NCBI RefSeq assembly: GCF_020911725.1
Contig: NZ_CP076620.1
Span: forward strand, 3,555,348-3,619,347
Source: Clostridium cadaveris
GTDB lineage: Bacteria > Bacillota > Clostridia > Clostridiales > Clostridiaceae
Direction of reading: 5' to 3'
Length of the DNA stretch: 64,000 nt
Shown: positions 7,788-16,467 of the stretch, one piece after another
Layout of the letters: each line of letters opens with the position of its first letter
Numbering within the stretch: the first letter of the stretch is position 1
Notes under the pieces: generated by a model
Told to the model about the DNA's origin: nothing
Database searches by the model: none
The model's input: only the letters and a program-made list of their open reading frames with translations
Position numbers and translations under genes: made by a program

Positions 7788-9275
7788 ATGAATAAGTTTC
7801 TAAATAAACATAGCCGAAGTCAAATAGGTTTAAACTTTGTACTGAATGAACTTCAGCTTCTTACCCCATTTGGTAAGGATATACTAAAAAAGATACAGCC
7901 TTATGACCGCTTTGAAAAAGATATGCTGGAAAGAGAGCTATTAAATCTGGAAAAGCTAAAGGCCGGATATAATGACTTTAATTTTTTGTACAAAAACATA
8001 GAGTTAACTCTTAGTAAATTTAAAAATATCCGAAATTCTATTGCAAGATGTGAAAGCAATGAAACTTTGGATGATATAGAATTATACGAAATCAAACTAT
8101 TTGCTCAATATCTAGAAGAACTTTGTAGAGATTTTTCCATGCTGAATTCTGAACTACATTTAAGCGAGATTTCTTTTATCCCGTTAAAAGAAGTAATATC
8201 TCTACTTGATCCTGATGAGTCTAATCTTCCTACTTTCTATATATATGACAGTTATTCTAATAAACTCAAAGAAATCAGAGATTTAAAACGCAAGATAGAA
8301 AAAGAAATATTTAATGCTAAAGACCTCAAGGTTATTAATTTATTAAAAAATAATAGGCGTCAATGTGTTTTAGAAGAAAGAGAGATTGAATCATCAATTC
8401 GTGAAGATTTATCTGAAAAGCTAAGAGAATTTGCATATACCTTTTTCATAAACATAAAGTCTATAGGTCAATTAGATTTTCTTATAGCGAAAGCAAAGCT
8501 AGCCATAAAATATAATTCTGTAAGACCATCAATATCAAAAGACTTTTCAATAGTTATAAGAGATGCTGTAAATCCCGAAGTTATGTCCATACTATCAGAA
8601 CAAAATAAAAATTTCACCCCTATAAGCATCAATCTTAATAAAGGTTCAACAATTCTTACCGGTGCTAATATGGGAGGTAAAAGTGTCTCTCTTAAAACTA
8701 TAATACTAAATATACTTTTAGCTAACATGGGCTTCTTTGTTTTCTGCAACGAATGCACCACACCTGTTTTAGATTTTATATGCTTTATATCTGATGACAT
8801 GCAATCAATATCTAAAGGCCTTTCAACATTTGGTGCAGAAATTATAGAGCTAAAAGACATATTAAAATACGAAGAAACTCACCATGGGCTTATAGTCTTA
8901 GATGAATTCGCAAGGGGCACAAATCCTAAAGAAGGTTTATATCTTGTAAAATCTCTGTGTAACTATTTAAATAATAAAGACTCCATTTCTTTAATTTCAA
9001 CTCATTATGATAATATTGCTGATGATACAATGGTTCATTATGAAGTCATAGGTCTTAAAAATGCTGACTTTTCAAAAATAAATTTATCTCTTCAAGGAAA
9101 TAACATTAATTCTATAGATGTAATTCAAGAAAATATGGATTATAGGCTGGAGAAACTCACTAATAGATCTGATGTTCCCAGAGATGCTTTAAATATCGCT
9201 AGAGTTCTAGGTTTAAATAAAGAAATTCTTCATATAGCTGAAAAGTATTATAAGGAGGTTAATGATGAAAAGTAA
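7788..9275 (+). CDS. kamC: KamC, MutS-like ATPase of the lysine fermentation operon
   Basis: A 495-residue protein related to the lever/clamp and ATPase core of MutS, without the mismatch-binding and connector domains. The ATPase part shows Walker A TGANMGGKSVSLKT (about residues 293-306), Walker B LIVLDEFARGTNP and STHYD. The start has GGAGG about ten bases upstream. The end overlaps the start of kamD by 11 bases, so the two are translationally coupled. Operon position makes a role in DNA repair unlikely; a chaperone or reactivase role for lysine 5,6-aminomutase is plausible but unproven. Confidence 0.82.
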   Translation: MNKFLNKHSRSQIGLNFVLNELQLLTPFGKDILKKIQPYDRFEKDMLERELLNLEKLKAGYNDFNFLYKNIELTLSKFKNIRNSIARCESNETLDDIELYEIKLFAQYLEELCRDFSMLNSELHLSEISFIPLKEVISLLDPDESNLPTFYIYDSYSNKLKEIRDLKRKIEKEIFNAKDLKVINLLKNNRRQCVLEEREIESSIREDLSEKLREFAYTFFINIKSIGQLDFLIAKAKLAIKYNSVRPSISKDFSIVIRDAVNPEVMSILSEQNKNFTPISINLNKGSTILTGANMGGKSVSLKTIILNILLANMGFFVFCNECTTPVLDFICFISDDMQSISKGLSTFGAEIIELKDILKYEETHHGLIVLDEFARGTNPKEGLYLVKSLCNYLNNKDSISLISTHYDNIADDTMVHYEVIGLKNADFSKINLSLQGNNINSIDVIQENMDYRLEKLTNRSDVPRDALNIARVLGLNKEILHIAEKYYKEVNDEK

Positions 9276-10821
9276 ACTTAATTTAGATTCTAACATCGTT
9301 GATGAAGCTAGAAATCATGCTAGAAATATAGCAAAAGACGTCCAAGGTTTTATTGATAAAAATACTACCGTAACTGTTGAAAGGACAATTTGCCGTCTTC
9401 TATCTATTGATGGAGTAAATGAAGTTGGAGTTCCCCTTCCAAATGTTGTTGTTGACAATATAAAAGAAGGAAATGGACTTTCAATAGGTGCAGCTTACTA
9501 TATAGGAAATGCAATGCTTGAAACCGGACTTTCACCTCAAAGAATATCCGAAGAGGTTTCAAAAGGAACAATTAACTTAACTTCAATAAAAGAAAGAGAT
9601 GAGTTTGAAGTAAGGCTTGCACTTCAGCCAATAATAAATGAAACATTAGATAATATTAAAACTCAAAGAAAGCGGAGAGAAGATTTTTTATCTGAATTTG
9701 GAGATAAAGAAGGTCCCCTTATTTATGTAATAGTAGCAACTGGTAATATATATGAAGATATAACTCAAGCTGTTGCTGCAGCTAAACAGGGTGCTGATGT
9801 TATAGCAGTAATAAGAACCACAGGTCAAAGTCTTTTAGACTATGTTCCTTATGGAGCTACCACCGAAGGCTTTGGTGGAACTTTTGCCACTCAGGAAAAC
9901 TTTAAGCTTATGAGAAAAGCTTTGGACGATATAGGGGTAGAGCTTCACCGCTATATAAGACTCTGCAACTACTGTTCAGGATTATGTATGCCTGAAATAG
10001 CTGCTATGGGAGCTTTGGAAGGCTTAGATATTATGCTGAATGATGCACTTTATGGAATATTATTTAGAGATATTAATATGAAAAGAACTATAATAGATCA
10101 ATTCTTCTCAAGAGTTATAAATGGCTTTGCTGGTGTAATCATAAATACAGGTGAGGATAATTACCTTACTACAGCTGATGCTATCGAGGAAGCTCATACA
10201 GTACTCGCCTCTCAATTAATGAATGAACAATTTGCACTTTTAGCTGGACTTCCAGAAAAGCAGCAGGGCTTAGGTCACGCTTTTGAAATAGATCCAGAAG
10301 TTAAAAATGGCTTCCTGTTTGAACTCGCTCAAGCTGAAATGGCTCGTGAAATCTTCCCTAATGCTCCATTAAAATATATGCCTCCAACAAAATTCATGAC
10401 AGGCAATATATTTAGAGGTCATGTTCAAGACACCTTATTTAATATAGTCACCGTACTAACAAATCAAAGAATTCATTTGCTTGGTATGCTTACTGAAGCT
10501 ATCCATACTCCATTTATGTCAGATAGATTTCTTTCTATAGAAAATGCGAAATATATCCAAAATACTATGGCTGACTTAAGTGATGAGATTGTATTTAAGC
10601 CAGATGGAATCATGGCAAATCGTGCTGATGAAGTCTTAAAGAAAGCGTGTAGATTGCTAGAAGAAATAGAGCATGCGGGGTTATTCGAAACTTTAGAGAG
10701 AGGAACTTTTGCTGGTATAAAACGTCCTATAAACGGCGGAAAAGGCTTAATTGGTGTTGTAGAAAAAGCTGATAAATATTTCAATCCATTTATAGAATTG
10801 ATGCTTGGAGGTGAAAAATAA
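9265..10821 (+). CDS. kamD: Lysine 5,6-aminomutase alpha subunit
   Basis: KamD is the large TIM-barrel subunit of the adenosylcobalamin- and PLP-dependent lysine 5,6-aminomutase, which converts beta-lysine to 3,5-diaminohexanoate (and D-lysine to 2,5-diaminohexanoate). The product is 518 residues, the usual size. Two ATG codons lie in tandem at 9262 and 9265; the second has normal spacing (six bases) from GGAGG at 9254-9258 and is preferred. It starts inside kamC and its stop codon shares a base with the kamE start, so KamC, KamD and KamE are coupled. Confidence 0.95.
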   Translation: MKSKLNLDSNIVDEARNHARNIAKDVQGFIDKNTTVTVERTICRLLSIDGVNEVGVPLPNVVVDNIKEGNGLSIGAAYYIGNAMLETGLSPQRISEEVSKGTINLTSIKERDEFEVRLALQPIINETLDNIKTQRKRREDFLSEFGDKEGPLIYVIVATGNIYEDITQAVAAAKQGADVIAVIRTTGQSLLDYVPYGATTEGFGGTFATQENFKLMRKALDDIGVELHRYIRLCNYCSGLCMPEIAAMGALEGLDIMLNDALYGILFRDINMKRTIIDQFFSRVINGFAGVIINTGEDNYLTTADAIEEAHTVLASQLMNEQFALLAGLPEKQQGLGHAFEIDPEVKNGFLFELAQAEMAREIFPNAPLKYMPPTKFMTGNIFRGHVQDTLFNIVTVLTNQRIHLLGMLTEAIHTPFMSDRFLSIENAKYIQNTMADLSDEIVFKPDGIMANRADEVLKKACRLLEEIEHAGLFETLERGTFAGIKRPINGGKGLIGVVEKADKYFNPFIELMLGGEK

Positions 10822-11609
10822 TGGGAAGTGGACTATATTCAACAGACAAAAAAGATTTTGATAAGACCTTAGACTTAAAAAATCTTAAACCCTACGGAGA
10901 TACTATGAATGATGGTAAGATTCAATTAAGTTTCGCTCTCCCTATTCCTGATGATGATAAAGGCATAGAAGCGGCTAAACAAATTGCAAAATCAATGAAC
11001 CTAAATGAAGCTTCAGTAGTTTATCACGAAAAGCTAGATAAAAATTTCACCTTTTACGTAGTTTATGGAAGTCTTTTAAATTCAATAGATTATTCTTCTA
11101 TAAAAGTCTCTTCTGTTGACGTAACTACTATGTCAATGGATGAAGTAAATGATTATATAAAAGATAATATAGGCAGGAAACTCATTGTTATAGGTGCAAG
11201 CACTGGTACTGATGCACACACCGTAGGCATAGATGCAATAATGAATATGAAAGGCTTTGCAGGCCATTATGGATTAGAGCGATATGAAATGATAGATGCC
11301 TATAACTTAGGTAGTCAGGTTCCAAATGAAGAATTTATTGCAAAAGCAGTAGAGCTAAATGCTGATGTTCTCCTAGTCTCTCAGACAGTTACTCAAAAAA
11401 ATATTCATATTCAAAACCTCACAGAACTAATAGAACTTTTAGAGGCTGAGGGCCTTAGAGATAGATTTGTTCTAATTTGTGGCGGTCCTAGAATTACTCA
11501 TGAATTAGCAAAAGAACTAGGATTTGATGCAGGGTTTGGTCCTGGAAAATACGCTGATGACGTAGCTTCCTTTGCCGTAACCGAAATGGTTAATCGTAAA
11601 CTGGTATAG
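10821..11609 (+). CDS. kamE: Lysine 5,6-aminomutase beta subunit, B12-binding
   Basis: KamE carries the cobalamin-binding Rossmann domain and the PLP Schiff-base lysine of lysine 5,6-aminomutase. In the 262-residue product the DxHxxG motif is DAHTVG with H133 as the cobalt ligand, and K144 in MNMKGFAGHYG matches the PLP lysine of the C. sticklandii enzyme at the same number. The start overlaps the stop of kamD (TAATG), consistent with equal amounts of both subunits. It is the last gene before a strong terminator. Confidence 0.97.
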   Translation: MGSGLYSTDKKDFDKTLDLKNLKPYGDTMNDGKIQLSFALPIPDDDKGIEAAKQIAKSMNLNEASVVYHEKLDKNFTFYVVYGSLLNSIDYSSIKVSSVDVTTMSMDEVNDYIKDNIGRKLIVIGASTGTDAHTVGIDAIMNMKGFAGHYGLERYEMIDAYNLGSQVPNEEFIAKAVELNADVLLVSQTVTQKNIHIQNLTELIELLEAEGLRDRFVLICGGPRITHELAKELGFDAGFGPGKYADDVASFAVTEMVNRKLV

Positions 11610-11626
11610 TAAATTTCAACAAAATA

Positions 11627-11664
11627 AAAGTCATGAATCTTTTTTATTTAAGATCATGACTTTC
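11627..11664 (+). terminator. Terminator of the lysine operon
   Basis: AAAGTCATGAATCTT pairs with AAGATCATGACTTT over about 14 bp with one bulge, followed by a T-rich stretch. It is 17 bases after kamE and also faces the decayed gene on the other strand. Confidence 0.8.
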
Positions 11665-11667
11665 ATT

Positions 11668-11960
11668 TTATTCTCTATCTATTGAAAAGATAGCAATTAT
11701 AAATGAAATAGCAAGAATTGCTAAATCTGTTGTCGATACACTTTTCATAAAATAATCAACTATAACCATAATAATACATGTACCCATTGTATCTAAAACT
11801 ACAAATAGAATTTTCCCTGTAGTTTTGTTAAGTTGTCCTACTGATATTAGTACTTTAGAAAAAACTCGAATAATAATATCAACTGGAAAACCAACAATTG
11901 TAACGACTATAAAATATAAAATAATACTGCCAATAGAATTATATTAAACTTTTCTTTCAT
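11668..11960 (-). pseudogene. Small membrane protein gene, frameshifted (YrvL-like)
   Basis: On the minus strand ATG 11960, behind GGGAG, opens MKEKFNIILLAVLF and then meets TAG after 17 codons. The second frame continues without a start as YFIVVTIVGFPVDI and runs to a stop at 11668. A single-base change in a T/A-rich run (around 11910-11920) would restore a protein of about 95 residues with three hydrophobic segments. The LDTMG...VDYFMKSV run resembles the YrvL family of small membrane regulators, but that match is from memory and weak. It could also be a sequencing error. Confidence 0.55.
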
Positions 11961-12012
11961 ATAATCTCCCTAAAACACATATGTGTAAAGTTTTAAATCA
12001 CATTATATTTTA

Positions 12013-13092
12013 CTATAAATATTTTTCAATACTATCTATCACGCTTTTGCCTTCTTTAAAATCCTCAAAGAATTCTTCCCTATTTTTATGGGGCATAGCT
12101 GACTTTAATAAGCATAAGTTATTAGCTGCAGCATGTTCATAGGTTGTTTCAACTACATCCATTTTATCAGCTAGCTTTAAAAAAACTCTCCTACCCTTTT
12201 TTGTGTTTATTATTACAAGAGAAACACCTTTGTCATCATTGATCTCTGGGAATTTAGTAGCTACTCCCCAGTAATCTCCGATTATTATATCACTTGTGCT
12301 TTTAATTCCTCTATAATCACAGTTCATACAAGAGGGTCTATTAAATAATCTACTCAGGAATCCTTTTATATAAAGATCTTCAGTTCTTCCTTTGCGATTT
12401 ATTGTCTTTTCTGTAGTTTCTATTATAAAGTTATAATCCCTCCAGCTTTCATCCTTATTTCTAAAGGAAATCGACTTTATATCTCCCCCTCCATTTGCAG
12501 CCAAAGTTTCTTCCATATACCTTTTAAACACCGCTGGACTTGGAACTCCGTAGCATATAAGTTCTACAGCTATTAAGTTATCATAGGATTTCAGCAAAAA
12601 TGATTTTAGTCCCGCTATCTGACATGGCGTACCTGTGAATAAAACAAGCCTTTCCTTTTCCAATTCTTCTTTAGCCTGTGCAAAAGTTTCTCCAATATTG
12701 CTTTGAACATATTTTGACCCTCTAAGCTTGTGCAAGTCTTTTTTATCATTTATCATCATATGTTGTACTTCGCATGAATCATTTAAAGCCGCGCCAAACA
12801 CAACTCCACTCTTATCTAACACGTAATCTGCAAGTATCGAAAACATACCTCCAGAAGCACTTTTCATCTTCACATCAAAGTCTTTATTTATACACCCATA
12901 TACTTTTTGCTTATCTTTTATTGTTTTACTTTTTCCTATAGGACATATGCTGGCACATAATCCACAACTATTGCATCTATTTTTGTCCACATGTGGATAT
13001 AAAAATCCCTCTTCATCAGACATCATCTCTATTGCAGCCTGTGGACAAATATTTTTACAAGCACTACATCCTGTACAAGGGTTAACTACCAT
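12013..13092 (-). CDS. Ferredoxin-type FrhB-family protein (coenzyme F420 hydrogenase beta-subunit domain)
   Basis: The N terminus has two 4Fe-4S motifs, CTGCSACKNICP and CNSCGLCASICP (residues 6-50). A FrhB/FdhB-like domain follows, with FTGTPCQIAGLKSFL and ICYGVPSP, and more cysteines in RPSCMNCDYRG. At 359 residues it is standard for the family, which in clostridia is usually flavin-dependent and not tied to F420. Members often sit with polysaccharide pyruvyl-transferase genes; none is nearby here. Start ATG 13092 lies behind a GGGGGAA site. The electron partner and substrate are unknown. Confidence 0.8.
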   Translation of the reverse strand: MVVNPCTGCSACKNICPQAAIEMMSDEEGFLYPHVDKNRCNSCGLCASICPIGKSKTIKDKQKVYGCINKDFDVKMKSASGGMFSILADYVLDKSGVVFGAALNDSCEVQHMMINDKKDLHKLRGSKYVQSNIGETFAQAKEELEKERLVLFTGTPCQIAGLKSFLLKSYDNLIAVELICYGVPSPAVFKRYMEETLAANGGGDIKSISFRNKDESWRDYNFIIETTEKTINRKGRTEDLYIKGFLSRLFNRPSCMNCDYRGIKSTSDIIIGDYWGVATKFPEINDDKGVSLVIINTKKGRRVFLKLADKMDVVETTYEHAAANNLCLLKSAMPHKNREEFFEDFKEGKSVIDSIEKYL

Positions 13093-13139
13093 TTTCTATT
13101 CCCCCTAAAAAATCAAGTTTTTGTATAAATTAAAATTGT

Positions 13140-14054
13140 CTATCGTGCATTTACTTTTAGTCCTTGAACCCTCATAACATGTTTTGAAAATATTCCATGT
13201 ACTACAACAACTCTATCGAGTTCATTTACACAGCAATAAGGTTCATAAATAGTAAATTTCATTTCTCTCTCGTTTTCATAATCTGTTACATAAACTATAT
13301 AGCAGATTCTTGAGCTTTTTCCCTGGGTAGTTTGCGTAACTCCAGTACATATCCCTGTCATTGAAGTCTGTAGACCTAAAATCGCTTCTATTATAGACAA
13401 AAGATCTGGAATTACAAAAACAGAAAATATCAAAGAAATCAAACTAAATGGTGGTCTTAATAGTAAGGCTACCCATAAAAAATCAAATAATATTCTGAAA
13501 GGCTCTATCCATCTTTCAGCAAAGGGTACATGTTCATGAGGGCTAAACCAAATCTTAAACCTCCAAAGTATATTACTTTCCTTATCATCATGATTAGGCT
13601 GTTCCCAATTTTTCTTCCAATCAAGCTGTCTCTTTTCTTGCATTTTGAGCATATAAATATTTTTAGTCATCAAGATGATTAAGAGATATAATACTTCCAT
13701 AATAAAAGCTGCAATTATAGCATCCCTATCTTTTAAAAACATTAAAGCTATTACTATATAAGCTATGAATATAATATTAGGTATATTTAAAAATCTAACC
13801 TTCTCTTCTGCTTCTGCTCTGATTTCATCAATTTTAACTTTTTTTCTTCCTGCTAATGATGCTATAGTAATAAAAAGCAATGGCATAAACGTAAAAGCAT
13901 TTACAGATTTCATTGTAATTCCTTCTGGTATATTTATATACCTTCCACTAATCACAGGAATTATATATACTAATAAATTCATTATTATTTGAAATATAAG
14001 TGCTGCTATTCCAATAGCCCTTACACCTTCAAACTGTCTTCTCTCTCCTATCAT
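13140..14054 (-). CDS. Membrane protein of unknown function
   Basis: I do not recognise this 304-residue protein. Hydrophobic segments lie at about residues 15-40, 52-68, 90-106, 110-130 and 190-225. The rest is a soluble C-terminal tail of about 80 residues with a GICTGVTQTTQGKSSRICYIVYVTDYENE beta-rich pattern, given here only as a description of that region. The start ATG 14054 has GGAGG upstream. The stop lies 48 bases before the FrhB-like gene, so they may be co-transcribed. Confidence 0.6.
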   Translation of the reverse strand: MIGERRQFEGVRAIGIAALIFQIIMNLLVYIIPVISGRYINIPEGITMKSVNAFTFMPLLFITIASLAGRKKVKIDEIRAEAEEKVRFLNIPNIIFIAYIVIALMFLKDRDAIIAAFIMEVLYLLIILMTKNIYMLKMQEKRQLDWKKNWEQPNHDDKESNILWRFKIWFSPHEHVPFAERWIEPFRILFDFLWVALLLRPPFSLISLIFSVFVIPDLLSIIEAILGLQTSMTGICTGVTQTTQGKSSRICYIVYVTDYENEREMKFTIYEPYCCVNELDRVVVVHGIFSKHVMRVQGLKVNAR

Positions 14055-14092
14055 ACGCTTGTCCTCCAGTATTTATTGATATTTTAATTATA

Positions 14093-14289
14093 TCATCTTA
14101 TCTCTCTCAGTTTTCTTATAATTTCATTATATTGAGTATCTAAATTCTCAATATCTTTAAGATTTCCTTTAGCAGTTTCGATAGATATAAGTGATATTAT
14201 TTCTCTTAATTTATTTTAAGCTCCTCTATATTAAATAAGAGTCTATCTCCAAAATATTTTTTCACATTCTCTAATTTTAATAAAAGCAT
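14093..14289 (-). pseudogene. Remnant of an ABC-F ATPase gene with an internal deletion
   Basis: ATG 14289 encodes MLLLKLENVKKYFGDRLLF and ends after 27 codons at 14206. This is the opening of an ABC-F nucleotide-binding domain, before Walker A. In another frame 14208-14093 encodes LREIISLISIETAKGNLKD and a charged tail to TGA, which resembles the extreme C terminus of ABC-F proteins. About 450 middle codons appear to be missing. Clostridial ABC-F proteins of this type (VmlR/CplR group) protect ribosomes from lincosamides and pleuromutilins. The upstream attenuator survives. Family assignment rests on short segments. Confidence 0.6.
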
Positions 14290-14317
14290 AAAAAAACTCT
14301 CCTTTCATGAAGGAGAG
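14290..14317 (-). terminator. Attenuator hairpin in front of the ABC-F remnant
   Basis: CTCTCCTT (14304-14297 complement) and AAGGAGAG form an 8-bp stem on the minus strand, followed by seven T that run directly into the ATG at 14289. The position between leader and start codon is typical of ribosome-mediated attenuation of ABC-F resistance genes. Confidence 0.7.
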
Positions 14318-14401
14318 AATATATTTCTTATCTTAAATAAAATAATTCATATTTTGCTTCTGCAAAAGGTATAAACATTTAAGTATAATCTATTCTCTCC
14401 T
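14311..14401 (-). promoter_or_regulatory. Antiterminator pairing of the ABC-F leader
   Basis: An 11-base perfect inverted repeat joins 14391-14401 with 14311-14321 (AGGAGAGAATA / TATTCTCTCCT on the minus strand). This pairing would use the same bases as the terminator stem, so the two structures exclude each other. The upstream arm also looks like a ribosome-binding site. A 16-codon leader lies between the arms. This resembles antibiotic-sensing leaders of ABC-F genes; here the gene it served is destroyed. Confidence 0.6.
14328..14378 (-). CDS. Putative 16-residue leader peptide of the ABC-F attenuator
   Basis: ATG 14378 opens MFIPFAEAKYELFYLR and stops at 14328, between the two antiterminator arms. 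The GGAGAG behind it is about 16 bases away, which is long for a ribosome site, so translation is uncertain. If translated, ribosomes paused on it would sit between the antiterminator arms and change the pairing. Confidence 0.4.
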   Translation of the reverse strand: MFIPFAEAKYELFYLR

Positions 14402-14620
14402 AATTTTAAGCATGACAAAAAAACTTTTATTTTTTTGTTTTTGCTTTGAAAAATTGATTAAATAGATTACATTCTCATTTTACGCGAATACCTTTTACCT
14501 TTCTTATCTTTTTATTGATTTTAATTATGTTTCAATTTTATTATACGCTCCACAATAATCCATGTAAACCTCAAATTACTAAGTATATAATTACTTTAAA
14601 AGCTTATACTATTAGCATAG

Positions 14621-14809
14621 GTGGTGGTTAAGTTGAACAACAATAAAAACATTCCAATAAGGAATATAGGCAACTTTACTAAAAATGCAGTAGAAAATTT
14701 TGAACAAAATATTGTGGACCAGACTGATTACTTAGAGAAAGTGGATAACAATCTCAAAGTAAATAAGAATACTGGGATACAGCATATGAAACAAAATAAG
14801 CTATTCTAA
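14621..14809 (+). CDS. Small hydrophilic protein of unknown function
   Basis: A frame of up to 62 codons, rich in Asn, Lys and Gln, with no recognisable domain. The frame opens with GTGGTGGTTAAGTTG; the GGTGGTGG is itself the likely ribosome site, so TTG at 14633 (58 codons) may be the real start. A strong terminator follows 14 bases after the stop, which supports a transcribed single gene. I cannot assign a function. Confidence 0.45.
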   Translation: MVVKLNNNKNIPIRNIGNFTKNAVENFEQNIVDQTDYLEKVDNNLKVNKNTGIQHMKQNKLF

Positions 14810-14822
14810 CACCTATAGGTAG

Positions 14823-14870
14823 GGATACTGAGACTGACTATGTTTGGTCAGTTCTCGGTATCTTTATTTT
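14823..14870 (+). terminator. Terminator after the small gene
   Basis: GATACTGAGACTGAC and GTCAGTTCTCGGTATC form a long near-perfect hairpin around a TATGTTTG loop, followed by TTTATTTTTT. It ends the small gene at 14621-14809. Confidence 0.8.
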
Positions 14871-14880
14871 TTGAATAATT

Positions 14881-14935
14881 TAAGCTGTTAACATTATAGA
14901 TTCCCCCAAACCTATAATGCTAACAGCTTTTTTTC
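14881..14935. terminator. Convergent hairpin between the small gene and livF
   Basis: AGCTGTTA-A-CATTATAG and CTATAATG-C-TAACAGCT pair over 16 bp with one mismatch, followed on the plus strand by eight T. On the minus strand the trailing sequence is TTAAATTATT, a weaker end for the liv operon. Confidence 0.7.
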
Positions 14936-14986
14936 CATAACAGCCTTAATTATTTATTCCCTATATATTTTATCTGATAATTTAAT

Positions 14987-15691
14987 TTATGCCCCAAGAT
15001 AAGCGTTCTTTACACTTTCATCATTTAAAAGTTTCTCTGCTGAACCTTCCATTTCTATAGTACCATGTTGTATTACGTAAGCTCTATCTGCAACCTTTAG
15101 CGCCATAGTAGCATTTTGTTCTACTAAAAGTATTGTTGTTCCACTCTTGTTTATGTCTTCTATTATAGAAAAAATTTGCTTTACTATTAAAGGTGCAAGT
15201 CCCATAGATGGTTCATCAAGAAGCAATAGTCTTGGCTTTGACATAAGTGCTCTTCCCATGGCAAGCATCTGCTGTTCTCCACCCGATAGAGTTCCTGACA
15301 TCTGATTTCTACGCTCATATATTCTAGGAAAGATATCAAAGATTTTTTTATAATCCTTCTTTATTTGCTCCTTATCTTTTCTTGAATATGCCCCCATCTC
15401 AAGATTTTCCATTACAGACATCTTGCTAAAAACTCTTCTTCCCTCTGGTACGTGAGCTATTCCTAAAGAAACCAAGTTGTGTGGTTTCATCTTTGCTATA
15501 TCATTTCCTTCAAATAATATTTCTCCGCTAGTAGGTTTAAGAACCCCTGATATAGCCTTTAAAGTTGTTGATTTTCCTGCTCCGTTTGCTCCGATTAGAG
15601 TAACAATTTCCCCTTGATTTACATTTATATTTATACCCTGAAGGGCATGTATAGCTCCATAATGTACATTTACATCTTTTAATTCTAACAT
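14987..15691 (-). CDS. livF: Branched-chain amino acid ABC transporter ATPase LivF
   Basis: The second ATPase of the leucine/isoleucine/valine importer. The 234-residue protein has Walker A GANGAGKST (about residues 34-42), signature LSGGEQQMLAMGRAL and Walker B LLLLDEPSMGL, with the short LivF-type C terminus. It is last in livK-livH-livM-livG-livF and starts two bases after livG. Expression should follow the leucine T-box ahead of livK. Confidence 0.95.
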   Translation of the reverse strand: MLELKDVNVHYGAIHALQGININVNQGEIVTLIGANGAGKSTTLKAISGVLKPTSGEILFEGNDIAKMKPHNLVSLGIAHVPEGRRVFSKMSVMENLEMGAYSRKDKEQIKKDYKKIFDIFPRIYERRNQMSGTLSGGEQQMLAMGRALMSKPRLLLLDEPSMGLAPLIVKQIFSIIEDINKSGTTILLVEQNATMALKVADRAYVIQHGTIEMEGSAEKLLNDESVKNAYLGA

Positions 15692-15693
15692 TA

Positions 15694-16467
15694 TTAGTTC
15701 TCCCCCCCAAGATATGCTTTTATAACTACAGGATTATTTTTTATCTCCTTTGGTGTACCACTTGCAATCATCTCGCCATGGTCTAGAACATAAATATTGT
15801 CACACACAGACATTACAAGAGACATATCATGCTCGATTAATATTATAGTTATATCAAATTTATTTTTTATCCATTTAATTAGCTCTCTTAATTCATTTGT
15901 TTCATTTGGATTCATTCCTGCTGCTGGTTCATCTAGCAATATAAACTTTGGTTTTGATGCCAATGCCCTTGCTATCTCAAGCCTTCTCTGTTCTCCATAA
16001 GGAAGATTCTTTGCTAGCTCATCCTTTTTGTCTAAAAGCCCAAATACATCTAAAAGTTCATGAACCGTATTGCATGCAGCTTTTTCTTGATTATAATAAG
16101 AAGGTAATCTAAGAATCGATGAAAGAACATCATATTTTATATTCTTATGAATCCCTATCTTTACATTTTCAGCTACAGTCATATCTCCAAAAAGCCTTAT
16201 ATTTTGAAATGTTCTCGAAACACCAAGCTTTGCTATATCAAAAGGTTTCATATTTTTTATAGATGTCTCCTTATTAAATTTATAAAAGACCTCACCTTCT
16301 GATGGATTATATATACCTGTTAATAGATTGAATAGAGTTGTCTTTCCAGCTCCATTTGGACCTATAAGCCCTACGATATCTCCATGTTCTATATCCATAT
16401 TTACATTGCTTAAGGCCCTAACTCCTCCAAAATCTCTCGATAAATTATTAACCCTTAATGCTTGCAT
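15694..16467 (-). CDS. livG: Branched-chain amino acid ABC transporter ATPase LivG
   Basis: The first ATPase of the importer, 257 residues, with Walker A GPNGAGKTT, signature LPYGEQRRLEIARAL and Walker B FILLDEPAAGMNP. The LPYGEQ form of the signature is typical of LivG. ATG 16467 stands behind AAAGGAGGAGC and gives MQALRVNNLSRDFGG; a longer in-frame start at 16503 has no ribosome site and is rejected. It overlaps the end of livM by 20 bases. Confidence 0.95.
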   Translation of the reverse strand: MQALRVNNLSRDFGGVRALSNVNMDIEHGDIVGLIGPNGAGKTTLFNLLTGIYNPSEGEVFYKFNKETSIKNMKPFDIAKLGVSRTFQNIRLFGDMTVAENVKIGIHKNIKYDVLSSILRLPSYYNQEKAACNTVHELLDVFGLLDKKDELAKNLPYGEQRRLEIARALASKPKFILLDEPAAGMNPNETNELRELIKWIKNKFDITIILIEHDMSLVMSVCDNIYVLDHGEMIASGTPKEIKNNPVVIKAYLGGEN

